Part shown: one piece after another, positions 15,841-23,885 of the stretch | How positions within the stretch are numbered: position 1 is the first letter of the stretch | Layout of the letters: each line of letters starts with the position of its first letter | DNA from: Eubacteriaceae bacterium | GTDB lineage: Bacteria > Bacillota > Clostridia > Eubacteriales > Anaerofustaceae | Assembly: GCA_017551505.1 (NCBI GenBank) | Contig: JAFZLL010000002.1 | Location: 1-40,926 of the forward strand | Direction of reading: 5' to 3' | Length of the DNA stretch: 40,926 nt | Notes under the pieces: generated by a model | Told to the model about the DNA's origin: nothing | Databases searched by the model: none | What the model saw: only the letters and a program-made list of their open reading frames with translations | Position numbers and translations under genes: made by a program

Positions 15841-16773
15841 TTACTGTTCTTTCCCATAACCGGAAGGCTTGAGCGGAGGCTTTTCCAGCCTGCGCAGCAG
15901 TGTCACTCCGCCTATGAGAAGTCCCACACCGACGAAATAATAGATCAGCAGTCCGAGATTTGATTCAAGGAAAGGTCCGGCACTGTCGGGCAATGTGACG
16001 TAGTTCATCAAGTTAAAGGCGGAATGGACCATAAACGGCGCCAGGATATTCTCCGTCTTGCAGTATATCCAGCCGAGGAAGATACCGAGAACGGTAGCAT
16101 ATATCATCTGGAGGACTGACCCGGCATGCATGCTGCCGAAAAAGGACGCACTAATGACCACTGAGATCGCTTCAGGCATCATCTCCCTCATTCTGTTAAA
16201 ACACATGCCCCTGAAGTACAGTTCCTCCACCATCGGCGCCATGAGCCCGAATAAGAGCATTTCCAGCCAAAGGCTGCCCATATCAAGGGAGACCATGGCC
16301 TGATTATGCTGGTCAATCAAAACGGACATATCAAACAATCCCGAAAGGATAGTGAGTACGATATCCACCGCAAGGTACATTCCTGCGCCGAGCATGATCG
16401 CACAGACAACAGAAGTAAGCCCAAGCCTGCTCTCCCTTGCGTTGTCGTAGTTTTTCCAGTCGTTGCGGAAAAAGAAGAAAAGACCCAGAACGAGGGCAAC
16501 AGCATAGCCCAGAAGGTCAGACTTCCAGCTTTCCGCCATAAGGTATGTATACACCTCTGCGGTGACCTCTGCGGCAGTCTTTCCTGCAGAGAAGGAGATT
16601 GCACCGGAGAAGTACCCGTAAGCAATCAGGGCGAACACGGCAAAGTACATTATTGCGAACATTGCCATCACCGGCCGCACGCAGTAGAAAAAACCCTTCC
16701 TGCTGTTTCTTCTCCTGATGCGTTCCTTTTCCTCAGGCGTCAGATCCTTGTTTTCTTCGTTGTTATCCATCAT
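15841..16773 (-). CDS. CPBP-family intramembrane glutamic protease (Abi/CAAX-like)
   Basis: A 310-residue membrane protein with about eight hydrophobic segments. The C-terminal half carries the three family motifs: EELYFRG (EExxxR), FFGSMHAG (FxxxH) and HSAFNLMN (HxxxN). These residues form the active site in Rce1-type proteases. The N-terminal ~25 residues are charged and cytoplasmic. Bacterial members serve in peptide maturation, bacteriocin immunity or membrane stress, and the target here is unknown. Start: ATG at 16773 (or 16770), only 6 bases after the stop of the GH1-like gene, so both are probably one transcript. Confidence 0.88.
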   Translation of the reverse strand: MMDNNEENKDLTPEEKERIRRRNSRKGFFYCVRPVMAMFAIMYFAVFALIAYGYFSGAISFSAGKTAAEVTAEVYTYLMAESWKSDLLGYAVALVLGLFFFFRNDWKNYDNARESRLGLTSVVCAIMLGAGMYLAVDIVLTILSGLFDMSVLIDQHNQAMVSLDMGSLWLEMLLFGLMAPMVEELYFRGMCFNRMREMMPEAISVVISASFFGSMHAGSVLQMIYATVLGIFLGWIYCKTENILAPFMVHSAFNLMNYVTLPDSAGPFLESNLGLLIYYFVGVGLLIGGVTLLRRLEKPPLKPSGYGKEQ

Positions 16774-16779
16774 ATCCCG

Positions 16780-17874
16780 CTAATCGTCAAGGCCGAACAT
16801 CATTGCCATTTCCCTGTCTACATGCCGCCTCTGGTTAAGCATATTCAGATACTCGGCGGATACCTGATCGCCGAGGAGCGCATCCGGACAGCAGACCCTG
16901 CCGATATCCAGCCCGCTTTCGGATATTTCCCTAAAGGCTTCATAATAATACATCAGCAGCTCATATTCCGGGGCATCCCTTCTAAGTATCGTCAGACGTA
17001 CAGGCTTATTGCCGAGGCCGCATGCTGAAATCGTACCGAGCCATTCATTGATCCGGCTGCCTGACAGACGAACGGACTTACCGCCATCCCATTCCGCTGC
17101 TTCCTTCTTTCCATCAGTGTAATAACCGCCTTCATAGGATAGGCTGATGTAGTCGGCATAGTCCCCCTTGAGATTCTTTTTAATTCTTATCGGTCCGGAA
17201 GAAATTCCCGCACTCATTGTCCTGAAAGCTGAAAGTCCCCTGAGCGCAGCGTATCCGGCGGCATCCTTATCTGAACCGTTTGCTGGAAAATACACTTTCG
17301 CATTCATCGTAAAGGAGACACTTATCTCATCTCCGAGATAGCGGTGGAGCAGTTCATAAGCGGCTATATGGCAATCGGCTATATTCTCCAGACACTTCTT
17401 ATATGCGCTCCTGCTTTTAGCAAAGGGAGGCTCGCTGCCGATCAGCCAGCTCCTGAATGCATACTCATTAGGTTCATCGAAGGTAATGAAATCCTCTGCC
17501 AGATCCTTCAAGGCCTCGGCTGTCCTTCTTATATAGTTGAGATAATCCTCCTTGCAGGAAGGGGAAAGGAAACCGCCGTCTTTCATGAACCACTGCGGGC
17601 CGCCGCTCACGAAAAGGATCACCTGCGGCGAGATCCCCGCTTCCCTAAGTGCCTTCAGCACGTACTGCACTTTTACGGTATAATAGGTATCAAAGATGCC
17701 TTTCACCGGCTCAGCCTCAGCCCATTCATATATAAAGGGGCAGTAGGTGACTCCTCCCTCTTTTAAAGTCGATATATACTCATTAAGCTCGTCCCCAAGC
17801 ATCCCGGTGTTTACGCTGCCGGCGAAGGAGATGACCTGGCCTTTCTGCAAAACATAACGCTCCATGACTGTCAC
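16780..17874 (-). CDS. GH1-like (beta/alpha)8 protein lacking the nucleophile motif
   Basis: A 364-residue protein that reads as a shortened glycoside hydrolase family 1 barrel. EWAEAEPVKGIFD matches the SWSRIEPxxGxFD block, and ITFDEPN (Glu134) matches the TFNEP acid/base motif. LENIADCHIAAYELL matches the H..LLAHG..V helix, ADYISLSYEGGYY matches DFIGINYYT, and KPVRLTILRRD (290-300) takes the place of KPIYITENG. The nucleophile Glu is therefore missing, and the N-terminal substrate Gln segment is not recognisable. It is likely a binding protein or an enzyme with altered chemistry. No signal peptide. Start: the GTG at 17874 lies 4 bases and the ATG at 17865 lies 13 bases after AAGGAGG, so the choice is uncertain. 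Co-transcribed with the CPBP gene. Confidence 0.6.
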   Translation of the reverse strand: MTVMERYVLQKGQVISFAGSVNTGMLGDELNEYISTLKEGGVTYCPFIYEWAEAEPVKGIFDTYYTVKVQYVLKALREAGISPQVILFVSGGPQWFMKDGGFLSPSCKEDYLNYIRRTAEALKDLAEDFITFDEPNEYAFRSWLIGSEPPFAKSRSAYKKCLENIADCHIAAYELLHRYLGDEISVSFTMNAKVYFPANGSDKDAAGYAALRGLSAFRTMSAGISSGPIRIKKNLKGDYADYISLSYEGGYYTDGKKEAAEWDGGKSVRLSGSRINEWLGTISACGLGNKPVRLTILRRDAPEYELLMYYYEAFREISESGLDIGRVCCPDALLGDQVSAEYLNMLNQRRHVDREMAMMFGLDD

Positions 17875-17885
17875 GCGCCCTCCTT

Positions 17886-18445
17886 AAAGGCTGTACTGTC
17901 TGTAATTGTAACACAACACTTACTTATTATACAGCCATACCGCCGCATTTGCCCTGTCAGAACCGTCTGCCGTCGACTTTTTTATCTGATTATCCATATC
18001 TGGAATTGATACCGCACCCTAAGCAATGCGCCGGATCCATCTTACTGATCCAACATCGGGCAAGAAAATAAAGATCATAAGAATCCCGGCACTGCCTGCG
18101 GCCGAGATCATTGGTCCAGCGCCGCTTTTCAAACGTGCATGGAAAACACCGGACGACATTGAAGAGTAATCTATCATTGCAAAAGCCATTCGATCGTAGA
18201 TCCCACAGTATGGAGATCAGGGCAGACGGCGGGGAATACAGCATGGAAATCAACGATCCCCAATGGGATCTTCTGCCGAACGGAACATACAGTATTCCCT
18301 TTCGCAAAGACGGAAAAGCCAGCCGCCCGAATCAGGCAGGCGGTATTCTTCTCCACCCGGTACCGCCGGAATCGTACCGAGGCTCTGAGTGTTTCAGCAT
18401 AAGGTCCGGCACGGCTTTCCAGCGTCGGGATAGTTGATAATAATG
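17886..18445. other. Long intergenic stretch without a recognised gene
   Basis: About 560 bases. A 108-codon plus-strand frame (18111-18437) and a 105-codon minus-strand frame (17990-18307) are open, but neither has a ribosome binding site, hydrophobic pattern or known motif. It may be gene debris. Confidence 0.5.
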
Positions 18446-18474
18446 TTGACAATTTGAAATCCAAATTGTATAGT
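18446..18474 (+). promoter_or_regulatory. Promoter with internal operator, UroD-family gene
   Basis: TTGACA (18446-18451), 17-bp spacer, TATAGT (18469-18474). An inverted repeat ACAATTT-N7-AAATTGT (18449-18469) fills the space between the two elements and touches both, a classic repressor position. An 8-bp leader hairpin CGGACTGC/GCAGTCCG (18516-18536) follows. Confidence 0.75.
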
Positions 18475-18597
18475 AATTTTGGTTATTTCAGTTTGAATCA
18501 GCTTTTTCGTTCGTGCGGACTGCACACAGCAGTCCGGGCCCGATCCGAGCTGCATGGATATCGGAAATAACGCATTTGATACCAGGAGGTTTATTTC

Positions 18598-19647
18598 ATG
18601 GCAAAAGTAACGCCTAAGGAAAACTTTTTAAAGCTGCGCCATGGCGGATTCCCGGATTATGTACCTTTCTACTCGATAATGGGGACACCGTACAAAGGCG
18701 AAGCTTCTGTAGTCGGAGCGATGGATCCGTTCTGGACACGTCCCAGAGGAACAATGGTTCCCGGACAGCCGTACAAGGATCTCTGGGGAGTACCGTATAA
18801 GGCACCGGAGAATCTGGCTTCAGCTATGCCCGATACAACAGTTACGATCCTCGAGAACATCCACGATTGGTCCAAAGTGATCAAATTCCCCGAACCAAAT
18901 CAGAACGTCGATCTGGAGCAGACCTATAAAGAGGCAATGACCCATATCGACCGCACACAGTCCTGCCTGAAGATCGGCCCGAACCTGCAGCCCTTCCAGG
19001 AATTAGTCGCGCTGATGGGCTTCGAAGGAGGCCTCGTGGCCCTTTACGAAGAGCCGGAAGAGGTCAAGGCAATGCTCAACGCGATGGTAGACCATCTCGA
19101 ACCGTACTATACAAAGTTTTTTGAAGTATATAAACCCGATTTCTGGGGCATGACCGACGACACGTGTGCGAAGCTTGCTCCGTTCTTCTCACCGGACGTA
19201 TACGAGGATGTGTTCCTGCCCATCTACAAGAGGCTTTCAAAGCCCGCACAGGACAATGACGTTCCCGTTCTTTTCCACAACTGCGGTAAGGAAGACGCTT
19301 TCCTTGATTTCATGGTGGATTTCGGAGTCGAAGTCACAGAACCCTCCCAGGAAGTCAACGATATCCTCGCCCTCAAAGAGGAATATAAGGGCAAGATGAC
19401 CTTCGCGGGCTGCTGGGGATGGACCGACCACATGCCCAAAAACTACCCCGATTTCGATGAAGAAGAACTGCGTGCAGATATCCGCGCGACCATAGATAAA
19501 TATGCCCCGGGCGGAGGATTCGCTTTCGCCGGATTCCCTGTCAGCGTCAAAGGAGATACGGCTATCGACAGAGTATGGGAGATCATGCGCGACGAAGTAT
19601 ATTACTACGGCAAGAAAGTTTACGGCTATACCGGAGATATCGACTGA
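18598..19647 (+). CDS. UroD-fold methyltransferase-like protein (uroporphyrinogen decarboxylase family)
   Basis: A 349-residue cytoplasmic protein of the URO-D superfamily, which covers heme-pathway decarboxylases and the corrinoid:coenzyme M or O-demethylation methyltransferases. It carries VLFHNCGKED, the HxC zinc-ligand pair of MtaA-like methyltransferases (His227, Cys229), and a later FAGCWGW with Cys272 as a possible third ligand. The N-terminal arginine signature of true HemE is absent. This favours methyl transfer, but no corrinoid protein or partner methyltransferase is adjacent. Start: ATG at 18598 with AGGAGGT just before. It is monocistronic with a strong, operator-bearing promoter, so probably inducible. 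Substrate unknown. Confidence 0.75.
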   Translation: MAKVTPKENFLKLRHGGFPDYVPFYSIMGTPYKGEASVVGAMDPFWTRPRGTMVPGQPYKDLWGVPYKAPENLASAMPDTTVTILENIHDWSKVIKFPEPNQNVDLEQTYKEAMTHIDRTQSCLKIGPNLQPFQELVALMGFEGGLVALYEEPEEVKAMLNAMVDHLEPYYTKFFEVYKPDFWGMTDDTCAKLAPFFSPDVYEDVFLPIYKRLSKPAQDNDVPVLFHNCGKEDAFLDFMVDFGVEVTEPSQEVNDILALKEEYKGKMTFAGCWGWTDHMPKNYPDFDEEELRADIRATIDKYAPGGGFAFAGFPVSVKGDTAIDRVWEIMRDEVYYYGKKVYGYTGDID

Positions 19648-19751
19648 TAATCAGAAGAATGACAGCCGACCGATGTGACATATCCGCCGCAGTGACCGGA
19701 AGATAATCGATTCCCGAACCGGCACTGAAAGGATATTTACACTGAACTTCA

Positions 19752-19800
19752 AAGCACTGAGACGTACTTACGGATGGCTCAGTGCTTCTTTATTGTTTTA
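19752..19800 (+). terminator. Terminator of the UroD-family gene
   Basis: Perfect 10-bp stem AAGCACTGAG/CTCAGTGCTT (19752-19761 and 19778-19787), followed by a T-rich tail. Confidence 0.85.
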
Positions 19801-19977
19801 TTGTTATAAAATTTTACAGAGTCCCGAGCTCTTTGAATCGAAGTACGAAAGTCTGCCATATGACTGATATTCCGGATAAAACAGACCGCAGTTCTGCTTC
19901 AGTGCGTCTCCTTATTCCGGACCATTCGTTACAGATCCTTTATTCCTTTCCGGAACTCGGATCTACTGACGGCAAAT

Positions 19978-20454
19978 ATGAGGTCGGACGGCCGTTCCCG
20001 ATTCCTCCCTGATTACAGATTCACGAATACGATAAGCGAAACGATAGACATTTCCGGAACGAAAACCTGGGTAGACGGCGGCAAGGAGCATGACAACGCT
20101 AAGGAGATCACCCTGACGCTGAAGCGCAAGAGCGCTAAGGAAGGCGCTCAGGAAGAGACCGTCGAAGCCACACCCACATGGGAAGGAAGCACCTACACCT
20201 TCTCCGAACTGCCCAAGTATGAGATTGTTGATGGTGAACTATACGAGTACACCTGCACCGTTTCCGAAGAAGCGATAGAAGGCTATAAGACAGTTCAGGA
20301 TGGTTTCAATTTCACTAATCGGAGCGATGGAATACCGCAGACCGGCAACAACCCCAATTTTGTCGCCTGCATGCTGCTGATGATCCTGTCATATGTAGTA
20401 GCGATATCGGTCATGGTGGTTATGAAAATCCGCAAAAGAAGGCATGCATGCTGA
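19978..20454 (+). pseudogene. Decayed C-terminal remnant of a Cna-B/LPXTG surface protein
   Basis: 158 codons hold one Cna B-type domain (~20-115: ISGTKTWVDG, YTFSELPKY, YTCTVSEEAIEGY, FNFTN). A sortase-like IPQTG (119-123), a membrane helix (~127-150) and a basic tail RKRRHAC follow. Such domains form the stalks of wall-anchored adhesins and pilins. There is no signal peptide, ribosome binding site or promoter. The frame opens at DYRFTNT, the usual end of a preceding repeat. Codons in another frame at ~19935-19985 (ILYSFPELGSTDGKYEV) resemble the matching part of that lost repeat, which implies a frameshift. It is therefore probably the tail of a broken gene. Confidence 0.65.
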
Positions 20455-20579
20455 CTGCGGTTCATTAATTATTCACAAGTCATAAGCATATATCCTCTGC
20501 GGATAAAATCGAGTAAGGTTACTAAAGCAATTAAATGCTTATACCGCTTGATTACAAACATACCGGACAAAGAGAAAAG

Positions 20580-20613
20580 ACCTCCTTACTGATGAGTCAG
20601 CGGGGAGGTTTTT
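20580..20613 (+). terminator. Terminator beyond the Cna-B remnant
   Basis: ACCTCC (20580-20585) pairs with GGAGGT (20604-20609), with a nested CTGA/TCAG stem, then TTTTT. It is probably the surviving terminator of the broken adhesin gene. The surrounding stretch 20455-20750 holds no gene I can support. Confidence 0.6.
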
Positions 20614-20750
20614 CATATTCTGATCTATGCGGGAATGTATCCGTCAGGAAAATCGGCAACAAATCAGATACGCAGTACGAGCAGGATAATCATACTGAGC
20701 GGAATATCCTGTTCCCATATATCCTATGCATGTCGACCTTAGCTTCGCAT

Positions 20751-20812
20751 AAAAAAGCCTCCCTTCGATATGTGTCCAGGATTCTGGGTACATATCACTT
20801 TTCAGGAGGCTT
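20751..20812 (-). terminator. Terminator of the nagB-glmM operon
   Basis: AAGCCTCC (20755-20762) pairs with GGAGGCTT (20805-20812), with a nested GATATGT/ACATATC stem. Six T follow on the minus strand (20756-20751). It lies about 30 bases past the last stop codon. Confidence 0.8.
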
Positions 20813-20840
20813 GCGTTCAGTTCATCTTTATTCAGCGTTG

Positions 20841-21506
20841 TCAGTATTTTTCTACGATATTGTCCTTATCCTTATATATGTGGTTAGCCGGGACAAAGCC
20901 TCTGACGGATGAAGTGGGATAGATGTTGCTGCCTCTTCCGATGACTGTGCCCGGATTCAATACGCTGTTGCAGCCTACTTCCACATAATCTCCAAGGAAC
21001 GCTCCGACCTTTTTGCGGTTCGTTTCGATCTTTTCCTCACCGCATTTGATCACGACGTTCTTCTTATCGCTCTTGACATTCGATGTGATGGAACCTGCAC
21101 CCATATGCGCATGGAATCCCAGAACAGAGTCCCCCACATAATTGTAGTGCGGTGTTTCCACATTGTCGAAGAGCACGCAGTTCTTCAGTTCCGCAGAATT
21201 TCCCACGACGGAGTTTTTTCCTATGATCGCACTGCCCCTGATAAAAGCGCAGTGACGTACCTCGGCACCGTGATCTATTATGCACGGAGGTGTGATGAAT
21301 GCAGAGGGATATACCCTGGCGTCTTTGGCGATCCAGACATTCTCCTGTGGGTTGTCGTATTCATCGGGATCAAGCGTTTGACCCAGTCTGATGATAAAGT
21401 CGGAAATCTCCCCGAGCACCTCCCACGGATAGGTCTTGCCATTGAAAAGCTCAGCGGCTATTGTGTGCTCAAGATCAAATAATTCACTGATCTCAGCGCA
21501 TTTCAT
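20841..21506 (-). CDS. Left-handed beta-helix (hexapeptide repeat) protein, GlmU C-terminal-like
   Basis: A 221-residue cytoplasmic protein. Residues ~55-210 form hexapeptide repeats of the acyltransferase beta-helix (VYPSAFI, AIIGKNSVVGNSAEL, GDYVEVGCNSVLNPGTVIG). They contain the GlmU-type block GDSVLGFHAHMGAGSITSNVKSD. The N-terminal ~50 residues replace the pyrophosphorylase domain of full GlmU, so uridylyl transfer is not expected. It may be an acetyltransferase acting on glucosamine-1-phosphate or a related sugar. Start: ATG at 21506; ATGA overlaps the glmM stop by 4 bases, and GGTGAG serves as ribosome binding site. Placement directly after glmM supports a UDP-GlcNAc role. It is often annotated as UDP-GlcNAc pyrophosphorylase. 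Confidence 0.8.
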   Translation of the reverse strand: MKCAEISELFDLEHTIAAELFNGKTYPWEVLGEISDFIIRLGQTLDPDEYDNPQENVWIAKDARVYPSAFITPPCIIDHGAEVRHCAFIRGSAIIGKNSVVGNSAELKNCVLFDNVETPHYNYVGDSVLGFHAHMGAGSITSNVKSDKKNVVIKCGEEKIETNRKKVGAFLGDYVEVGCNSVLNPGTVIGRGSNIYPTSSVRGFVPANHIYKDKDNIVEKY

Positions 21507-22867
21507 ATTCTCACCTTTACCAGCTGGCCGCTCTCCCTCAACGCATCGATGATGAAATCGACAGCGCCTTCGCATTCCTCGGGAGTAGGCGCCTCCGCCA
21601 TGATCCTCAGGACAGGTTCGGTTCCGCTGGGACGCACAAGAACGCGTCCGTCACTTCCCGGTTTTTCACCTATTTCCTTGATCGCCTTCGCAACTACAGG
21701 ATGCTCCTGCGCATGAGCCTTATCTGTGACTTCGCAGTTTTTCAAGACCTGAGGGAATATCTCTATGTCTCTGACAAGTTCAGAGAGGGTGCATTTTCTA
21801 TCCAGCATTACCTGCATGATCTTCAAGGCTGTCAGCAGCCCATCACCGGTGTTCGCATACTGTCCGAAAATAACGTGTCCGCTCTGTTCGCCGCCAATCA
21901 GATGCCCATTGGCTCTCATACATTCGTAAACAAACCTGTCCCCCACCGCAGTCTGCTCATACTCGATTCCCAAAGCAGTGAGTGCCTTATAGAGACCTAT
22001 ATTGCTCATGATCGTAGTGACGACTTTGGTGTCTTTCAGAATCCCTTTATCCTTCATATAGCGGGCAGCCAGATACATTATCATATCACCGTCGACCAAA
22101 TTGCCGTGTTCATCGCAGGCAAGGCAGCGGTCTGCGTCCCCGTCGAAGGCGAAACCGGCGTCTATGTCACCGCGTTCCTTAACGAAATTCAAAAGCCCGT
22201 CGATATGAGTGCTGCCGCAGTCCTTGTTTATGTTCAGCCCGTTCGGTGTATTGTTCAGGATAAAAGTATTTGCTCCCAATGCGTTGAAAACGCTGCCGGC
22301 GATCTGCCAGGTCGAACCGTTGGAACAGTCGAGGGCTATATTCTTGCCTTTGAAGGAGTGAGTGCCGAGGCTGATCAGATATCCGATGTAGCGGTTGCGC
22401 CCTTCCGAATAATCAATCGCGCGCCCGATGTCGTCTCCCGTCGCCATTGGGGGTTCAGGAATGACTTTGTCGATATATTTCTCCACCTCGTCTATTACGG
22501 CGTCGTCCATTTTTTCTCCCTGATCGTTCAGGAGCTTGATGCCGTTGTCCGTGTACGGATTGTGGGAAGCAGAGATCATGATCCCGCAGTCGAAGTTGTC
22601 GACTCTGGTAATGTAACTGACGGAAGGAGTGGTAGTCACATGCATCAGGAAAGCATCTGCCCCGCTGGCAGTAAGCCCTGCGGTAAGCGCGTTCTCGAAC
22701 ATGTAGCAGGATATCCTGGTATCCTTTCCGATCACGATTCTTGCCTTGCGGCCCAGTCTCGCGCCGTAATACCAGCCCAGGAAACGGCCGATATCGTATG
22801 CGTGGACAGCAGTGAGTTCTTTGCCGGCTTCACCGCGGAAACCGTCGGTACCGAAATATTTAGCCAT
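21503..22867 (-). CDS. glmM: Phosphoglucosamine mutase
   Basis: A 454-residue enzyme that interconverts glucosamine-6-phosphate and glucosamine-1-phosphate on the way to UDP-GlcNAc and peptidoglycan. The alpha-D-phosphohexomutase domains are all present. The N-terminus FGTDGFRG is followed by ISASHNPYTDNGIK with phosphorylated Ser101, then FDGDADR as the metal loop, GGEQSGH as sugar loop, and RPSGTEPVLR as phosphate loop. The family's usual length is ~450. Start: ATG at 22867 with TAGGTAA upstream, 15 bases after the nagB stop. It is coupled to the downstream beta-helix gene by an ATGA overlap. Confidence 0.96.
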   Translation of the reverse strand: MAKYFGTDGFRGEAGKELTAVHAYDIGRFLGWYYGARLGRKARIVIGKDTRISCYMFENALTAGLTASGADAFLMHVTTTPSVSYITRVDNFDCGIMISASHNPYTDNGIKLLNDQGEKMDDAVIDEVEKYIDKVIPEPPMATGDDIGRAIDYSEGRNRYIGYLISLGTHSFKGKNIALDCSNGSTWQIAGSVFNALGANTFILNNTPNGLNINKDCGSTHIDGLLNFVKERGDIDAGFAFDGDADRCLACDEHGNLVDGDMIMYLAARYMKDKGILKDTKVVTTIMSNIGLYKALTALGIEYEQTAVGDRFVYECMRANGHLIGGEQSGHVIFGQYANTGDGLLTALKIMQVMLDRKCTLSELVRDIEIFPQVLKNCEVTDKAHAQEHPVVAKAIKEIGEKPGSDGRVLVRPSGTEPVLRIMAEAPTPEECEGAVDFIIDALRESGQLVKVRI

Positions 22868-22882
22868 AATTATTACCTATTA

Positions 22883-23608
22883 TTATTTAGTCAGAAGTTT
22901 TGCCGCGTCGTGATCGAGATAGAAGGTCACATCCGGATGCAGCTGCAGCACGCTCGCGGGAACCTTCTCGGTAACAGGACCTTCCAGAGTGTCCTTGATG
23001 CACTGCGCCTTGTTCTCACCGATCGCCATAAGGATGACGCTTCTGGCATGCATGACGCTCTTGATGCCCATACTGATGGCATGAGTGGGGACTTCGTCGA
23101 TGGAATGGAAGAATCTTTTGTTAGCCTGCCTGGTGGAATCGGTGAGCTCGACTATATGCGTAAGGCTGCCGAATGGGGTTCCCGGTTCATTGAATCCGAT
23201 ATGGCCGTTGACCCCTATGCCAAGTAGCTGCAGATCTATGCCTCCGGCCTCTTCGATCATCTTGTCGTAATCCGCGGCATTCTGCTGGTTAGATGAGATT
23301 CCGTCGGGTACGTGAGTCTCACCGATATTGATATCGATATTCTTGAAGAGATTTTCGTTCATGAAATACCTGTAGCTCTGGTCATGATTTCCGTCAAGCC
23401 CAATATATTCATCCAGATTGAACGAATGAGCTTTGGCGAAGGATATCTCGCCGGCTTTGCACATCCCGCTTAAAACGGCATAAAGCCCGAGCGGAGTGGA
23501 TCCGGTGGCGAGTCCGAGCACTGCGTCAGGCTTGGCTGCCAATAGTTCCTTATACTGCTGCGCGGCTAAAAGCGCAATATTCTCGCTTGTATCTATGACT
23601 ACTTTCAT
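22883..23608 (-). CDS. nagB: Glucosamine-6-phosphate deaminase
   Basis: A 241-residue cytoplasmic enzyme converting glucosamine-6-phosphate to fructose-6-phosphate and ammonia. Landmarks: VLGLATGSTPLGLY (phosphate loop), FNLDEYIGLD with the catalytic Asp, GIGVNGHIGFNEPG with the catalytic His and Glu, and THAISMGIKSVMHA. It is short, like other Bacillota NagB proteins that lack the allosteric extension. Start: ATG at 23608 with GGAGGC before it; the further upstream in-frame codons lie in the promoter. It is first gene of the operon, so amino-sugar breakdown and cell-wall synthesis (glmM) are expressed together. Confidence 0.95.
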   Translation of the reverse strand: MKVVIDTSENIALLAAQQYKELLAAKPDAVLGLATGSTPLGLYAVLSGMCKAGEISFAKAHSFNLDEYIGLDGNHDQSYRYFMNENLFKNIDINIGETHVPDGISSNQQNAADYDKMIEEAGGIDLQLLGIGVNGHIGFNEPGTPFGSLTHIVELTDSTRQANKRFFHSIDEVPTHAISMGIKSVMHARSVILMAIGENKAQCIKDTLEGPVTEKVPASVLQLHPDVTFYLDHDAAKLLTK

Positions 23609-23636
23609 ATCGTGCCTCCAAAGGAATTTACAGCCT

Positions 23637-23665
23637 ATGATAACATAATAAGGTATTACAGTCAA
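23637..23665 (-). promoter_or_regulatory. Promoter of the nagB-glmM operon
   Basis: Minus strand: TTGACT (23665-23660), 17-bp spacer, TATCAT (23642-23637). A palindrome CAATTAATTG (23663-23672) overlaps the -35 element and could be an operator. Confidence 0.65.
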
Positions 23666-23799
23666 TTAATTGTATTTATTGCGCCTCGTATTTATTTTCG
23701 ATCCGCCTGACAGCATCATTGCAGGGTCTATCCGGAGATTCATCCGTTTTTCATCGCAGCCAGATCCAATGACATTTTTATCTTTTTTGTCCGCGGCTA

Positions 23800-23828
23800 T
23801 TGCAGAGGTGCAGGTAAGAGGATATACT
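23800..23828 (+). promoter_or_regulatory. Promoter of nrdJ
   Basis: TTGCAG (23800-23805), 17-bp spacer, TATACT (23823-23828). The predicted transcript start is near 23835, at the first NrdR-like box. Confidence 0.55.
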
Positions 23829-23833
23829 TTTCA

Positions 23834-23880
23834 ATACTAGATATATGCCAAGTCTGGCTTACGCATACAATATATAGGGG
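23834..23880 (+). promoter_or_regulatory. Tandem NrdR-like boxes upstream of nrdJ
   Basis: The published NrdR core is CwAtATaTwG. The box at 23868-23877 (CAATATATAG) matches all ten positions, and the box at 23837-23846 (CTAGATATAT) matches eight. The cores are 31 bp apart, the spacing expected for paired NrdR sites three helical turns apart. NrdR represses ribonucleotide reductase genes when dATP is high. Confidence 0.7.
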
Positions 23881-23885
23881 GTCAC

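Noticed and set aside
18111-18437. A 108-codon plus-strand frame upstream of the UroD-family gene
   Set aside because: No ribosome binding site and no conserved motif; it ends just before the promoter. Possibly debris, but not supportable as a gene.
20535-20912. A 125-codon plus-strand frame after the Cna-B remnant
   Set aside because: It runs through two terminator hairpins and into the beta-helix gene on the other strand.
21701-23227. A 508-codon plus-strand frame opposite glmM and nagB
   Set aside because: Long but antisense to two well-identified enzymes, with no family resemblance. It results from the codon bias of the real genes.
23666-23885. A cobalamin riboswitch in front of the B12-dependent reductase
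   Set aside because: The B12-box and the required aptamer length are absent; the leader is explained better by a promoter and NrdR-like boxes.
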